Source: Fusobacterium perfoetens ATCC 29250
Lineage (GTDB): Bacteria > Fusobacteriota > Fusobacteriia > Fusobacteriales > Fusobacteriaceae
Direction: 5' to 3'
Length of the DNA: 64,000 bases
NCBI RefSeq assembly: GCF_000622245.1
Contig: NZ_KK211416.1
Coordinates: 507,915 to 571,914 of the forward strand
Under the pieces are notes generated by a model. It did not search any database and was not told the origin of the DNA. It worked only from the letters and a program-made list of their open reading frames with translations. Each line of letters starts with the position of its first letter. The first letter of the stretch is position 1. The translations under genes and the position numbers were made by a program. Of this stretch, positions 1-8,333 are shown one piece after another.

Positions 1-45
1 ATAGTTCCTTATATATTAATTATTTATTTTGTGTTCAAAATTATT

Positions 46-1902
46 TTATTCATGCACAGATTTTTTAATATATCCTAAAATTAAAGCTGTTACTAAAGAG
101 CCAACAATAATTGAAACTAAATACATTATAGGATTTGTTACTACTGGTATTACAAATATTCCTCCATGTGGTGCTGGTAATTGAGCTCCAAAGAACATTG
201 ATAATCCTCCAGCAATACTTGAACCAATTATACAAGCTGGAAGTACTCTTGCTGGGTCGGCTGCTGCAAATGGAATAGCTCCCTCTGTTATAAATGAAGC
301 TCCCATTACATAACAAGTTTTTCCTGCTTCTCTTTCATCTTTTGTAAATTTATTTTTAAATAATGTTGTTGCTATTGCTATTCCTAAAGGTGGAACCATT
401 CCTCCAGCCATTACAGCTGCATGTGGATAATAGTTTCCTGCTGATATCATTGCAATTCCAAATGTGAAAGCTGCTTTATTTATTGGTCCTCCCATATCAA
501 CAGCCATCATTCCTGCTACAATCACTCCTAATAAAATTAAATTTCCTGTTCCAAGTCCATTTAAGAAAGATGTCATTCCTGTATTTAAAGCTACTACTGG
601 AGAAAGAATTACTTTATACATTAAAGTTCCTGTAATAAAAATTCCAAATACTGGATAAAGAAGAACTGGTTTTAATCCTTCTAAACCTTGTGGTAATTTT
701 TCAAATACTTTCTTTAAAAATACTATTGAATATCCACCTAAAAATCCACCAATTAAAGCTCCTAAAAATCCTGCTCCATTATTTGCTGAAATAAGTCCAG
801 CTACCATTGCTGGAGCAAATCCTGGTCTATCTGCTATACTCATTCCAATAAATCCAGCCATAACAGGAACCATTAAAAAGAAAGCATTTCCTCCACCAAT
901 ATCACTTAATAATTTTGCCAATGGATTAAATGATGGGTCACTTGGGTCAACAGCTTTTATTCCAAACATAAACGATAATGCTATAAGAATTCCACCACCT
1001 ACAACAAATGGTAACATATTAGATACTCCAGACATTAAATGTTTATAGAATCCTTTTTTTTCTTTTTTCCCATTTACTACTGCTCCAGTATTCTCAGCTT
1101 TATATATTAGAGCTTTTTGTTCTACAGCATTTTTTATTAATTTTTCTGGATTTTTTATTCCTTCAATAACAGGAACAATTTCTACATGTTTTCCATCAAA
1201 TCTTACCATTTCAACATTTTTATCAGCTGCAACTATAATTCCTTTAGCATTTTTTATCTCTTTTTCTGTTAATTGATTTTTTACTCCTGTAGAACCATTA
1301 GTTTCTACTTTAATTTTTATTCCCATTTCTGTAGCTTTTTTCATTAAAGAATCTGCTGCCATATATGTGTGAGCAATTCCTGTTGGACATGCTGTAACAG
1401 CTAAAACTTCTGGAAGCCCATTTGTATTTTCAATTTTTTCTTCAACTTTTTCTTCTGTTTCTTTTAATAATATTTCTAAAACTTCATCTTCTGTTTTAGC
1501 ATTTAATAAAGCTTCTCTTATATCATCATCTAATAATAAAGTTGTTAATTTTGATAATACTTCTATATGAGAATCTGCTGCATCACTTGGTGCTGCTATC
1601 ATAAAAAATAATTTTGAAGGCTCTCCATCTAAAGATTGATAGTCTACACCTTCTGAAGACCTACCAAAAGCTATACTTGGTATTTTTACAGCTTTTGTTT
1701 TTGCATGTGGAATTGCTATTCCCTCTTCTAAACCTGTTGAACTTTGAGCTTCTCTTTTTAAAATTTCTTTTTTATACTCTTCCCTATTATTTAATCTTCC
1801 ATTACTCATAAGCATATCAATCATTTCATCAATGACTTCATCTTTTGATTTAGCTTTAAGATTCAAGTTGATACAATTTTTAATAAGCATGTCCTTTAAC
1901 AT
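46..1902 (-). CDS. fruA: Fructose-specific PTS transporter, fused EIIABC
   Basis: This membrane protein imports fructose and phosphorylates it to fructose 1-phosphate, with phosphate passed from PEP through HPr. The 618-residue chain has the IIA-IIB-IIC order. The IIA domain (about 1-150) has the phosphoryl-accepting His66 in GIAIPHAK. The IIB domain (about 165-265) has Cys172 in the ACPTGIAHTY loop. The IIC domain (about 280-610) is a multi-pass permease rich in Gly and Ala. Full length is normal for a fused fructose permease. The first ATG has a GGGGGT element in front of it. It lies 29 bases downstream of fruK and is the last gene of fruR-fruK-fruA. No HPr domain is fused, so HPr must be encoded elsewhere. 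The fructose assignment rests on the fruK partner and is strong. Confidence 0.95.
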   Translation of the reverse strand: MLKDMLIKNCINLNLKAKSKDEVIDEMIDMLMSNGRLNNREEYKKEILKREAQSSTGLEEGIAIPHAKTKAVKIPSIAFGRSSEGVDYQSLDGEPSKLFFMIAAPSDAADSHIEVLSKLTTLLLDDDIREALLNAKTEDEVLEILLKETEEKVEEKIENTNGLPEVLAVTACPTGIAHTYMAADSLMKKATEMGIKIKVETNGSTGVKNQLTEKEIKNAKGIIVAADKNVEMVRFDGKHVEIVPVIEGIKNPEKLIKNAVEQKALIYKAENTGAVVNGKKEKKGFYKHLMSGVSNMLPFVVGGGILIALSFMFGIKAVDPSDPSFNPLAKLLSDIGGGNAFFLMVPVMAGFIGMSIADRPGFAPAMVAGLISANNGAGFLGALIGGFLGGYSIVFLKKVFEKLPQGLEGLKPVLLYPVFGIFITGTLMYKVILSPVVALNTGMTSFLNGLGTGNLILLGVIVAGMMAVDMGGPINKAAFTFGIAMISAGNYYPHAAVMAGGMVPPLGIAIATTLFKNKFTKDEREAGKTCYVMGASFITEGAIPFAAADPARVLPACIIGSSIAGGLSMFFGAQLPAPHGGIFVIPVVTNPIMYLVSIIVGSLVTALILGYIKKSVHE

Positions 1903-1931
1903 TTTTTACCCCCATATTTTATATTTTTATT

Positions 1932-2843
1932 TTAAATTATTTTTATTTCAATTTCATTTAATAATTTTTTCATATTTTCAAAAGTAGTTAATCCTTCTGA
2001 AAAAGCTGTTGAACTTCCAGAAGCTATCCCATATTTATAAACATCCTCTATTTTTTCTCCTCTGTTTATTCCATAAAGAACTCCAGCAACCATAGAATCT
2101 CCTGCACCTACTGAACTTATCAATTTTCCTTTTGGCACATTTCCTTTATAAACTCCATTTTTAGTTATTAATATAGAACCATCTTTTCCTAAAGAAATTA
2201 ATACATTTTCACTACCTAATTTCATTAATTTTTTTCCTGCTTCTATTATTTCTTCATCTGTAAAATATTTTTCTCCAAAAAATTCTTCTAACTCATGATT
2301 ATTAGGTTTTACTAAAAATACTCCCTCTTTTAAAACATCTTTTAATGAATCCCCTCTTGTATCTACAATTACTTTTACCCCACTTGGTAATTCTCTAATT
2401 ATTTCCACATATACATCTTTTGGTAAAGATTTTGGAATACTTCCTGATAAAACTAATATATCTCCTGATTTTATATTTTTTATTTTTTCTAAAAATATTT
2501 TGTATTCTTCTTTTGAAATATTTGGAGCTTTCCCTGAAATTTCACTTTCTTTTTCATTTGTTTTCATTTTTATATTTATTCTTGTATCTTCTTTTATTTT
2601 TACAAAATCTTGCTGAATACCATATTCTTCAATATTTTTTCTTATATATTCTCCTGTAAATCCTCCAATGAAACCTAAAGTTATACTTTCCACTCCAAAA
2701 TTTTTTAAAACTTTTGATACATTAATCCCTTTTCCTCCTGGAAGAGTATAGGCATCTTTTAGAGAATTTAGTTCTCCTTCTATAAATTTATCCATAGATA
2801 GATAATAATCAACAGCTGGATTTAAAGTTACTGTATATATCAT
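1932..2843 (-). CDS. fruK: 1-phosphofructokinase
   Basis: This cytosolic PfkB-family kinase phosphorylates fructose 1-phosphate, the product of the adjacent transporter, to fructose 1,6-bisphosphate. It has 303 residues, the normal length. The N-terminal PfkB signature GGKGIN lies at about 36-41, and the C-terminal signature GAGDSMVAG near 246, with Asp249 as the expected catalytic base. The start ATG has an AAAAGGAG site at good spacing. It sits 31 bases after fruR and just before fruA. Tagatose-6-phosphate kinases (LacC) share this fold, but the fruA partner makes 1-phosphofructokinase the better call. The fruR-fruK gap holds two direct TTTTGATTG repeats that may bind the regulator. Confidence 0.95.
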   Translation of the reverse strand: MIYTVTLNPAVDYYLSMDKFIEGELNSLKDAYTLPGGKGINVSKVLKNFGVESITLGFIGGFTGEYIRKNIEEYGIQQDFVKIKEDTRINIKMKTNEKESEISGKAPNISKEEYKIFLEKIKNIKSGDILVLSGSIPKSLPKDVYVEIIRELPSGVKVIVDTRGDSLKDVLKEGVFLVKPNNHELEEFFGEKYFTDEEIIEAGKKLMKLGSENVLISLGKDGSILITKNGVYKGNVPKGKLISSVGAGDSMVAGVLYGINRGEKIEDVYKYGIASGSSTAFSEGLTTFENMKKLLNEIEIKII

Positions 2844-2853
2844 ATTTTTCTCC

Positions 2854-2872
2854 TTTTGATTGTTTTTGATTG
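2854..2872. promoter_or_regulatory. Two direct TTTTGATTG repeats between fruR and fruK
   Basis: On the plus strand TTTTGATTG occurs at 2854-2862 and again at 2864-2872, a repeat of exactly 10 bases. The same TTGATTG core occurs upstream of fruR. DeoR-family operators are often direct repeats at helical spacing, so this may be a second FruR site. That is inference; it also overlaps the fruK ribosome-site region. Confidence 0.4.
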
Positions 2873-2874
2873 AT

Positions 2875-3591
2875 TTATTTATTTTCTAATTCTTCTGGAA
2901 TATTTGTATCTGATATTAATACCCCATCATTTAATTTTGCAAAATTTATAAAAGTTTTATTAAAAAATTTTGTATGGTCACATAAGAAGAAAACTTTTTT
3001 TCCACGCTTAACTGCCTCTGATTTTACAATTACTTCTTCTGGGTCTGGCGTAGAATATCCATCTTTATCAACTCCATTGGTTCCCAAAAAAGATATATCA
3101 AAATTAAAATTCTTTAACATTAACAAAGCTGTAACTCCAACAATAGCTCCTGTTTTTTCTTTTAATTTTCCACCTAAAATATATACTTCTATATTTTTTA
3201 ACTTTAATAAATCATTTATATAGTGGTATCCATTAGTTACAACTTTTAGATCTTTAAATTTTGAAAGATATTTTATCATAGCTCCCGTTGTACTTCCTGC
3301 ATCTAAATATATTGTTTGACCATCTTCTATATGTTCTATAGCTTTTTTTGCTATTATTTCTTTTTCTTCGATATTTATTAATTTTTTATAATCTATATCT
3401 TCTTCTTTTGTATCTACTAAGACTGCTCCACCATGAACTCTTTTTATTTTTTTCTTAGCTTCTAAAAAATTTAAATCTCTTCTTGCTGTTGCTTCAGAAA
3501 TTTTTAATTCTTCTACAATTTCATTCAATCTTATATTTTTTTTCTGTTTTATTAGTTCTAAAATAAGATTATATCTCTCTACGCTTAACAT
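2875..3591 (-). CDS. fruR: DeoR-family transcriptional regulator of the fructose operon
   Basis: This DNA-binding repressor is the probable sensor of a fructose phosphate for the operon it leads. The 238 residues comprise an N-terminal winged helix (about 1-57, with the typical ISEATARRDLNFLEA recognition segment and a following RVHGGA motif) and a C-terminal DeoR sugar-phosphate sensor domain (about 75-230, with YLDAGSTT and VVTNG motifs). Family membership is clear from these motifs; the fructose role is inferred from being the first gene of fruR-fruK-fruA. The promoter in front of it is overlapped by a row of 10-base periodic repeats that look like DeoR-type operators, suggesting autoregulation. 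Confidence 0.9.
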   Translation of the reverse strand: MLSVERYNLILELIKQKKNIRLNEIVEELKISEATARRDLNFLEAKKKIKRVHGGAVLVDTKEEDIDYKKLINIEEKEIIAKKAIEHIEDGQTIYLDAGSTTGAMIKYLSKFKDLKVVTNGYHYINDLLKLKNIEVYILGGKLKEKTGAIVGVTALLMLKNFNFDISFLGTNGVDKDGYSTPDPEEVIVKSEAVKRGKKVFFLCDHTKFFNKTFINFAKLNDGVLISDTNIPEELENK

Positions 3592-3610
3592 ATTTTTCTC
3601 CTTTTTTTCT

Positions 3611-3676
3611 ATAATATCATACCTCTTTTAAAAAATCAATCTTTTTCTTTAAATTTCAATCAAATTCTATCAAAAA
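3611..3676 (-). promoter_or_regulatory. fruR promoter and overlapping operator-like repeats
   Basis: Reading the minus strand, TTGATT (3639-3634) and TATTAT (3616-3611) are separated by 17 bases and form a promoter about 20 bases ahead of the fruR start. Four 10-base units at 3637-3646, 3647-3656, 3657-3666 and 3667-3676 (plus strand CAATCTTTTT, CTTTAAATTT, CAATCAAATT, CTATCAAAAA) are laid end to end and overlap the -35 box. This fits a DeoR-type repressor array. Confidence 0.5.
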
Positions 3677-3689
3677 TTAAAATAAAAAA

Positions 3690-3735
3690 AGCTACATTCT
3701 AAATTTATAAAAATAAAAATTTTTTGAATGTAGCT
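3690..3735 (-). terminator. Intrinsic terminator after the 72-residue gene
   Basis: AGCTACATTC (3690-3699) pairs perfectly with GAATGTAGCT (3726-3735). On the minus strand the stem is followed by a T-run at 3690-3684, right after the small gene that ends at 3752. Confidence 0.8.
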
Positions 3736-3751
3736 ATAAAATTATATTTTT

Positions 3752-3970
3752 TTAGAATCTGATATTTTTAGCAATAGTTCCATATGAAAGTTCTTTTGCT
3801 GGTGTAATTGTTGTTACAGAATCAATATTTACCAACATATAAGTTTCTGGTCTTGTTTCTACTAATAAAAAGTTATCTTTCTTTTCTATTATTTTTATTC
3901 CATAATATTTTTTTGCTCCTGTAACTATATCATACTTTTCAGAATTTAATTTTTTTAATAAATCCATCAT
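3752..3970 (-). CDS. Small hypothetical protein, probably a beta-barrel
   Basis: I do not recognise this 72-residue protein. It begins with a short Lys-rich helix, followed by what reads as alternating beta strands (DIVTGAKKYYGIKIIEKKD, then FLLVETRPETYMLV, then SVTTITPA), compatible with a small SH3/Sm-like barrel. It has no signal peptide or membrane segment. A GGAAGTG element precedes two consecutive ATG codons, and a strong terminator follows directly, so it looks like a genuine single-gene transcript. The facing gene is a nitroreductase. No function is proposed. Confidence 0.6.
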   Translation of the reverse strand: MMDLLKKLNSEKYDIVTGAKKYYGIKIIEKKDNFLLVETRPETYMLVNIDSVTTITPAKELSYGTIAKNIRF

Positions 3971-4101
3971 AATCTATCACTTCCTTTTAGTAATTTCTCT
4001 ATATTTTAATTTTATATTATTTTTATTTTTTGTCAAGTTTTTAATTAATTTATTCTAAATTATGCTATAATACATGTAAAAATAAATTAGGAGGGAATAT
4101 T

Positions 4102-4716
4102 ATGCCATTAACATCAAAAGACTTATTAAAAGAATCTCAAATGCGTCGTACTTACAGAAAATTTTTACCTGAAAAAGTTGATATGGAAGTTATAAAAGAT
4201 TGTATCCTTACAGCTGGAACTGCTCCAAATGGTGCTAATAAACAACCTTGGCATTTTTCTATTATCACAAATGAAGACTTAAAAAAGAAAATAAGAGAAA
4301 AAGCTGAAAAGATTGAAAAAGATTTCTATGAAAATAAAATTTCAAAAGAGTGGAAAGCTGACTTAGAAAAATTAACTTTATCTTATGAAAAACCTTTCTT
4401 AACAGAAGCTCCTTGTCTTATTGGAATTTTTAAAGAAAATTATGTAAAACTTCCTGATGGAACTATCGATAAAAATTATTATCCTAATGAATCAATAGGA
4501 ATTGCTATTGGATTTTTAATAAATGCTCTTAGAAATGCTGGTTATGCTTCACTTACTTATACTCCATCTCCAATGCTTTTCTTAAAAGAAATTCTTAATC
4601 GTCCAGAGGGAGAGCAACCTGTAATGATATTAGTAGTAGGAAAACCTGATACAACTTATGAATTACCAAAAATAACAAAAAAATCTTTTGAAGAAATTGC
4701 TGATATTATAGATTAA
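4102..4716 (+). CDS. Nitroreductase-family flavoprotein
   Basis: This FMN-dependent oxidoreductase of the nitroreductase superfamily would use NAD(P)H to reduce nitro compounds, quinones or related substrates in the cytosol. The 204-residue length is typical. Near the N-terminus MRRTYRKFLPE is the usual Arg-Ser/Thr-x-Arg FMN phosphate-binding segment (about 14-24). GTAPNGANKQPWHF (about 41-54) is the characteristic S/G-P-N-xx-P-W segment, and a C-terminal GKPD segment completes the fold. The AGGAGGG site is ideally placed. It is transcribed alone, with a TATAAT-like box at 4066 and a terminator behind. The physiological substrate cannot be read from sequence. Confidence 0.88.
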   Translation: MPLTSKDLLKESQMRRTYRKFLPEKVDMEVIKDCILTAGTAPNGANKQPWHFSIITNEDLKKKIREKAEKIEKDFYENKISKEWKADLEKLTLSYEKPFLTEAPCLIGIFKENYVKLPDGTIDKNYYPNESIGIAIGFLINALRNAGYASLTYTPSPMLFLKEILNRPEGEQPVMILVVGKPDTTYELPKITKKSFEEIADIID

Positions 4717-4747
4717 TTCTTAATTTTTTAATAAAAGATTAATAAAA

Positions 4748-4788
4748 AAGCTATTGCAGATTATTTTTAATAAATAATGCAATAGCTT
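4748..4788. terminator. Bidirectional intrinsic terminator
   Basis: AAGCTATTGCA (4748-4758) and TGCAATAGCTT (4778-4788) form a perfect 11-bp stem, with A-rich and T-rich flanks on the two sides. It separates the convergent nitroreductase gene and the thiI-like gene and can serve both. Confidence 0.8.
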
Positions 4789-4794
4789 TAATTT

Positions 4795-5802
4795 TTATTC
4801 CATATTAATTTGATATTTTTTTATTTTTTCTTCAACTTCTTCTCTATTAATTGTATCAACATTCATAGGTTGTTCATTAAAGAAAATTTCAATAGGTTGT
4901 TCCCCTTTAAATTTACAGTATCTTGAAAATAAATCCTTTGCAAATTGAATTTCTTCAGAATTCAAATCTCCATACCCTATTATATAAGGTCCTCCTACTC
5001 CTTTTCCTCTTATAAAAAAGCTTCCAAATGTTTTATAATTTACTATTATATCATTATCCTCTTTTGTTCTACCTACAAAAAGATATTTCTTTTCTCCTAA
5101 TCTAAAAAATCTTCCTGTTTTTAAAATATGGAATATATTTGAATATTCTTCATATAATAATCCATCTTCTTCTATTAATTTCAATCTCTTAGAATATCCA
5201 GGGTCTGTTAATAAACATCCACCACCTGGCATAGGATAATCTTTAACACCTAATTCTTCAGCTAATCTCATTTGAGGTTTTCTACTTCTTCCCTCTATAT
5301 CTAATAATTTTTCTCTGTCAATCAATCCCTCTCTTTCAGGTTTACTCATTGGTAATTTTTTTGCTGAAAGAGGTCTAACAATTAAATCAGATATATTTGA
5401 TAAAGCTTTTACTTTTTCTAAAGCTTGTGAATTTTGTGACATTGGTCTTTGACCTAAAACTTCTCCAGAAATTATAAATTGTGCATCATATTTCTCTAAA
5501 AGCTCTCCTGCCACTTTAAACATTAAAGCATGACAATCTATACAAGGGTTCATATTTTTTCCTCTTCCATAAACAGGGTCCCTCATAATATCCATATGCT
5601 CTTTACTAAAATTTACATATTCTAATTTTACACCTAATTGTTTTGCCATAGCTTCAGCTTTTTCATTTTTACCACCAAAAAAATGTGATACAAAATTTAA
5701 AGCTATTACTTCTATTCCTTGATTTGCTACTACTTTTATAGCTAAAGCACTATCTAGTCCACCTGAAAATAGTGCCAATGCTCTCACTCTTTTATTTTCC
5801 AA
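4795..5802 (-). CDS. ThiI-like PP-loop sulfurtransferase/ATPase
   Basis: This is a PP-loop ATP pyrophosphatase related to the sulfurtransferase half of ThiI and to MnmA, and probably thiolates tRNA. The PP-loop ALFSGGLDSALA is at about 9-20. Cys residues occur in MNPCIDCHA (CxxC) and in PGGGCLL, and are candidate sulfur carriers. No THUMP domain is present, so it is shorter than enterobacterial ThiI. The annotated TTG start lies 2 bases after sepF and implies translational coupling. A GTG five codons later would give MRALALFSGG, which matches how such proteins usually begin, so the start is uncertain. It is the last gene of the hemW-yggS-sepF-thiI-like run and has a terminator behind it. The exact modified nucleoside is not determined. 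Confidence 0.75.
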   Translation of the reverse strand: MENKRVRALALFSGGLDSALAIKVVANQGIEVIALNFVSHFFGGKNEKAEAMAKQLGVKLEYVNFSKEHMDIMRDPVYGRGKNMNPCIDCHALMFKVAGELLEKYDAQFIISGEVLGQRPMSQNSQALEKVKALSNISDLIVRPLSAKKLPMSKPEREGLIDREKLLDIEGRSRKPQMRLAEELGVKDYPMPGGGCLLTDPGYSKRLKLIEEDGLLYEEYSNIFHILKTGRFFRLGEKKYLFVGRTKEDNDIIVNYKTFGSFFIRGKGVGGPYIIGYGDLNSEEIQFAKDLFSRYCKFKGEQPIEIFFNEQPMNVDTINREEVEEKIKKYQINME

Positions 5803-5804
5803 TG

Positions 5805-6389
5805 TTATTTTCCAGCCTCTCTAAAAAATTTTTCTGTGTTTCTTTGTCCCTCAAATAAAACTCTTTGATTTTTTGGAACTGATACATAAACACATTTACT
5901 AATTTCTACTAAACTAGCTTCTTTCATACTCATTGCTCCACTTAAAAAGTCTATCACTCTTTGAGCAGTTTCTGTATCTAATTCTTCTAAATTTAATGTT
6001 ACTATTTTATTTTCTTTTATATATCTTGCTATTTTTTTACTATCTTCAAAACCTTTTATTCTTGAAACTACATTTTGATAAGAAGTTACATCAACATAAC
6101 TTTCTATTTTTCTCTCTTTTTTTTCTTCTACTTTCTCTTGTTTTTCTACTTTATAAGTTTCTTTTTCATTTTCTTCTTTTAAAAAATTTTGATATGGTTC
6201 TTCTGTATAATTTTTTTTAGTTTCTATTTCTGTTTCAATTTTATTCTCTTTTATTTCCTCTATTTCAATTTCTGTATCTTCTTCCATTTGAGTAAGATTT
6301 ATTTTTTCATCTTTTTCTATTTGTTCATCCTCTTCTAAATCTATCCCAAATCCAAAAAGATTATTAAGTAGTCCCTTATTTTTTTTCAT
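5805..6389 (-). CDS. sepF: Cell division protein SepF
   Basis: SepF is a membrane-associated partner of FtsZ that bundles filaments and tethers the Z-ring. The 194 residues split into three parts: a short N-terminal amphipathic stretch (LLNNLFGFGIDL) that would bind membrane, a long highly charged Glu/Lys-rich linker (about 20-95), and the conserved SepF/DUF552 domain (about 98-180) with motifs such as VTLNLEELD and AQRVIDFLSGAM. SepF next to a YggS gene is the arrangement seen in many Gram-positive ylm clusters. The start has a GGAGGAAAAATG context. The acidic linker is longer than in Bacillus SepF. Confidence 0.9.
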   Translation of the reverse strand: MKKNKGLLNNLFGFGIDLEEDEQIEKDEKINLTQMEEDTEIEIEEIKENKIETEIETKKNYTEEPYQNFLKEENEKETYKVEKQEKVEEKKERKIESYVDVTSYQNVVSRIKGFEDSKKIARYIKENKIVTLNLEELDTETAQRVIDFLSGAMSMKEASLVEISKCVYVSVPKNQRVLFEGQRNTEKFFREAGK

Positions 6390-6398
6390 TTTTCCTCC

Positions 6399-7076
6399 TT
6401 ATTCATATAACTTACTACCAATTCTTATTATAGTTGCTCCCTCTTCCAAAGCAATTTTATAATCTCCACTCATACCCATAGAAAGTTCTTTCAAATTATT
6501 ACCAAATTTTTCATTAACTTCATCTCTAATTTCTCTTAATTTTCTAAAACTTCCTCTTATTAGATTTTCATCCTCTGTATTAGGAGCCATTGTCATAAGT
6601 CCACATATATTTATATTTTTTAACTTTGTTAATTCCTCTATATCTTTATAAAATTCTTCTAACTGATATCCCTCTTTAGAATCCTCTCCAGAAAGATTTA
6701 TTTCAATTAAAACATCTATTTTTCTCCCTATTTTTTCAGCTCTTTTATCAATTTCTTCTGCTAAAGACAATTTATTTATAGAATGAATCATATCTATAAA
6801 ATCAACTATATATTTGACTTTATTTTTTTGTAAATTTCCTATAAAATTCCATTTTATTTTATTTTTTTCTTCTCCAAGTATTTCTAATTTTTCTTCTAAT
6901 ACTTGTACTCTATTTTCTCCAAAAGAAAAAACTCCATTTTCTATTAATTCTAACATTTTTTCTCTTGTTACAACAGGATATTTTGTTACTGCTACAAGTT
7001 TTACTCTTTCAGGATAGATAGAATATTTTTTTATATCCTCTAATACCTCTTGAACATTTTTTGTTACTGAACTCAT
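6399..7076 (-). CDS. YggS/YlmE-family PLP homeostasis protein
   Basis: This PLP-binding protein has an alanine-racemase-like single barrel and maintains vitamin B6 and amino-acid balance; it has no known catalytic turnover. The PLP-lysine motif LVAVTKYP is near residue 30. Further family motifs are FGENRVQ, WNFIGNLQKNK, HSIN, LMTMAP and the C-terminal SMGMSGDY plus IRIGSKLYE. I start it at the ATG at 7076, which has AGAGG eight bases ahead, rather than the GTG nine bases upstream that overlaps that site. The length is then 225 residues, normal for the family. It is followed after 9 bases by sepF and preceded after 12 bases by hemW. Confidence 0.92.
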   Translation of the reverse strand: MSSVTKNVQEVLEDIKKYSIYPERVKLVAVTKYPVVTREKMLELIENGVFSFGENRVQVLEEKLEILGEEKNKIKWNFIGNLQKNKVKYIVDFIDMIHSINKLSLAEEIDKRAEKIGRKIDVLIEINLSGEDSKEGYQLEEFYKDIEELTKLKNINICGLMTMAPNTEDENLIRGSFRKLREIRDEVNEKFGNNLKELSMGMSGDYKIALEEGATIIRIGSKLYE

Positions 7077-7088
7077 ATTTGTCACCTC

Positions 7089-8183
7089 TTATACAAATTC
7101 CTCAAAAACTTCATTAGCTAAAAAAAGACCTTTTTCTGTCAAAATATATCTAATTTCTCCATTAGATTCTATTTTCTTTAAATATCCATCTTTTAATAGT
7201 TTATTATATATTTTATAAAATTTTTTGTCACTACTTTCTAAAATTCCCTCTTTCAGAAGTCTTAACCCCACTAAATGTCTATATTCTTCTTTTTCATCTT
7301 CTGAAACTTTTTCTATATCTTCTCTTGGTAAAAGACCTTTTTCTATTCTATCATAATAATCTTCAAAATTAGAAAAATTTTTATATCTTATATTTTGATA
7401 ATATCCTGAAGCTCCCAAACCAACACCTATATATTCTTGATTTTTCCAATATTTAGTATTGTGTTTTGCTTCTTTTCCCTCTTTACAAAAATTAGAAATT
7501 TCATAATGAATATAGCCTTGTTCTTTGCTTTTTTCTATTATCATTTGATACATATCAGCTTCTAAACTATTATCAGTTTCCTTATATTCACCTTTTAACA
7601 ATTTTTCATAGAATAAAGTTCCCTCTTCCCAAATAAGTGAATATATAGAAAAATGTTCTGGATTTAACAAAAATAATTTATCTAAATCTTTTTCAACATC
7701 ATCTATATTTTGTCCTGGCAATGAAAACATCAAATCTAAAGATATATTTTTAAATCCAACTTCCCTAGCCATTTTATAAGTATTTATTCCATCATCAATA
7801 TTGTGAATTCTACCTAATTTTTTCAAAAATTCTTGATTAAAAGTCTGAATTCCTATGCTAAGTCTATTTATTCCAATTTTTTTTAATCCTTTTAATTTTT
7901 CTTTATCTACAGTTTTGGGATTCACTTCTAAAGTTATTTCACTATTTTCATCAAAAGATAACTCTTTTAAAATCTTTTCTATCTCTTCTATTTTTAATAT
8001 AGAAGGTGTCCCTCCACCAAAATATATTGTATCATATTTTATTTTAGGATATAATTTTATTTCATTTATTAGTTTATTTATATATTTTTCTCTTTCAATT
8101 TCATTACTTTGAAAAGATAAAAAATCACAATACCCACATTTTCTTATGCAGAAAGGAATATGAATATATATTGCATCTACCAA
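7089..8183 (-). CDS. hemW: HemW-like radical SAM haem chaperone, TTG start
   Basis: This radical SAM protein resembles coproporphyrinogen III oxidase but belongs to the HemW group, which binds haem. The cluster motif is CIRKCGYC (Cys12, 16 and 19 from the TTG start), followed by YFGGGTPS, SIGIQTFN and DLMFSLPGQ. A C-terminal HemW helical domain holds LVGLRLLKEGI. An ATG at 8219 would add 12 residues, but that segment reads as a promoter -10 (TATGATATAAT) and then an AGGAGG at 8195-8190. The AGGAGG sits six bases before the TTG at 8183, giving MVDAIYIHIPFC, which is how family members begin. No dedicated haem pathway gene is nearby. Confidence 0.88.
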   Translation of the reverse strand: MVDAIYIHIPFCIRKCGYCDFLSFQSNEIEREKYINKLINEIKLYPKIKYDTIYFGGGTPSILKIEEIEKILKELSFDENSEITLEVNPKTVDKEKLKGLKKIGINRLSIGIQTFNQEFLKKLGRIHNIDDGINTYKMAREVGFKNISLDLMFSLPGQNIDDVEKDLDKLFLLNPEHFSIYSLIWEEGTLFYEKLLKGEYKETDNSLEADMYQMIIEKSKEQGYIHYEISNFCKEGKEAKHNTKYWKNQEYIGVGLGASGYYQNIRYKNFSNFEDYYDRIEKGLLPREDIEKVSEDEKEEYRHLVGLRLLKEGILESSDKKFYKIYNKLLKDGYLKKIESNGEIRYILTEKGLFLANEVFEEFV

Positions 8184-8189
8184 AATTTT

Positions 8190-8195
8190 CCTCCT
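8190..8195 (-). promoter_or_regulatory. Ribosome site that fixes the hemW start at TTG
   Basis: AGGAGG on the minus strand, six bases before TTG 8183-8181, lies inside the longer ATG-started frame. The preceding TATAAT at 8211-8206 looks like a -10 box, so the upstream ATG is probably not even transcribed. Confidence 0.75.
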
Positions 8196-8281
8196 GTACT
8201 TTTTTATTATATCATACAATAGAATAATATTATATCATATTATTTCCAATTTGTTATTTTTTATTTCAATTATTTAATAAA

Positions 8282-8312
8282 AAAAGTTGGAAAATAAAAT
8301 TTTCCAACTTTT
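8282..8312 (-). terminator. Intrinsic terminator after the phosphohexomutase gene
   Basis: AAAAGTTGGAAAAT (8282-8295) pairs perfectly with ATTTTCCAACTTTT (8299-8312) around a three-base loop. It lies directly after the minus-strand gene ending at 8334. Confidence 0.8.
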
Positions 8313-8333
8313 ATTTTTATATTTTATTAAATT

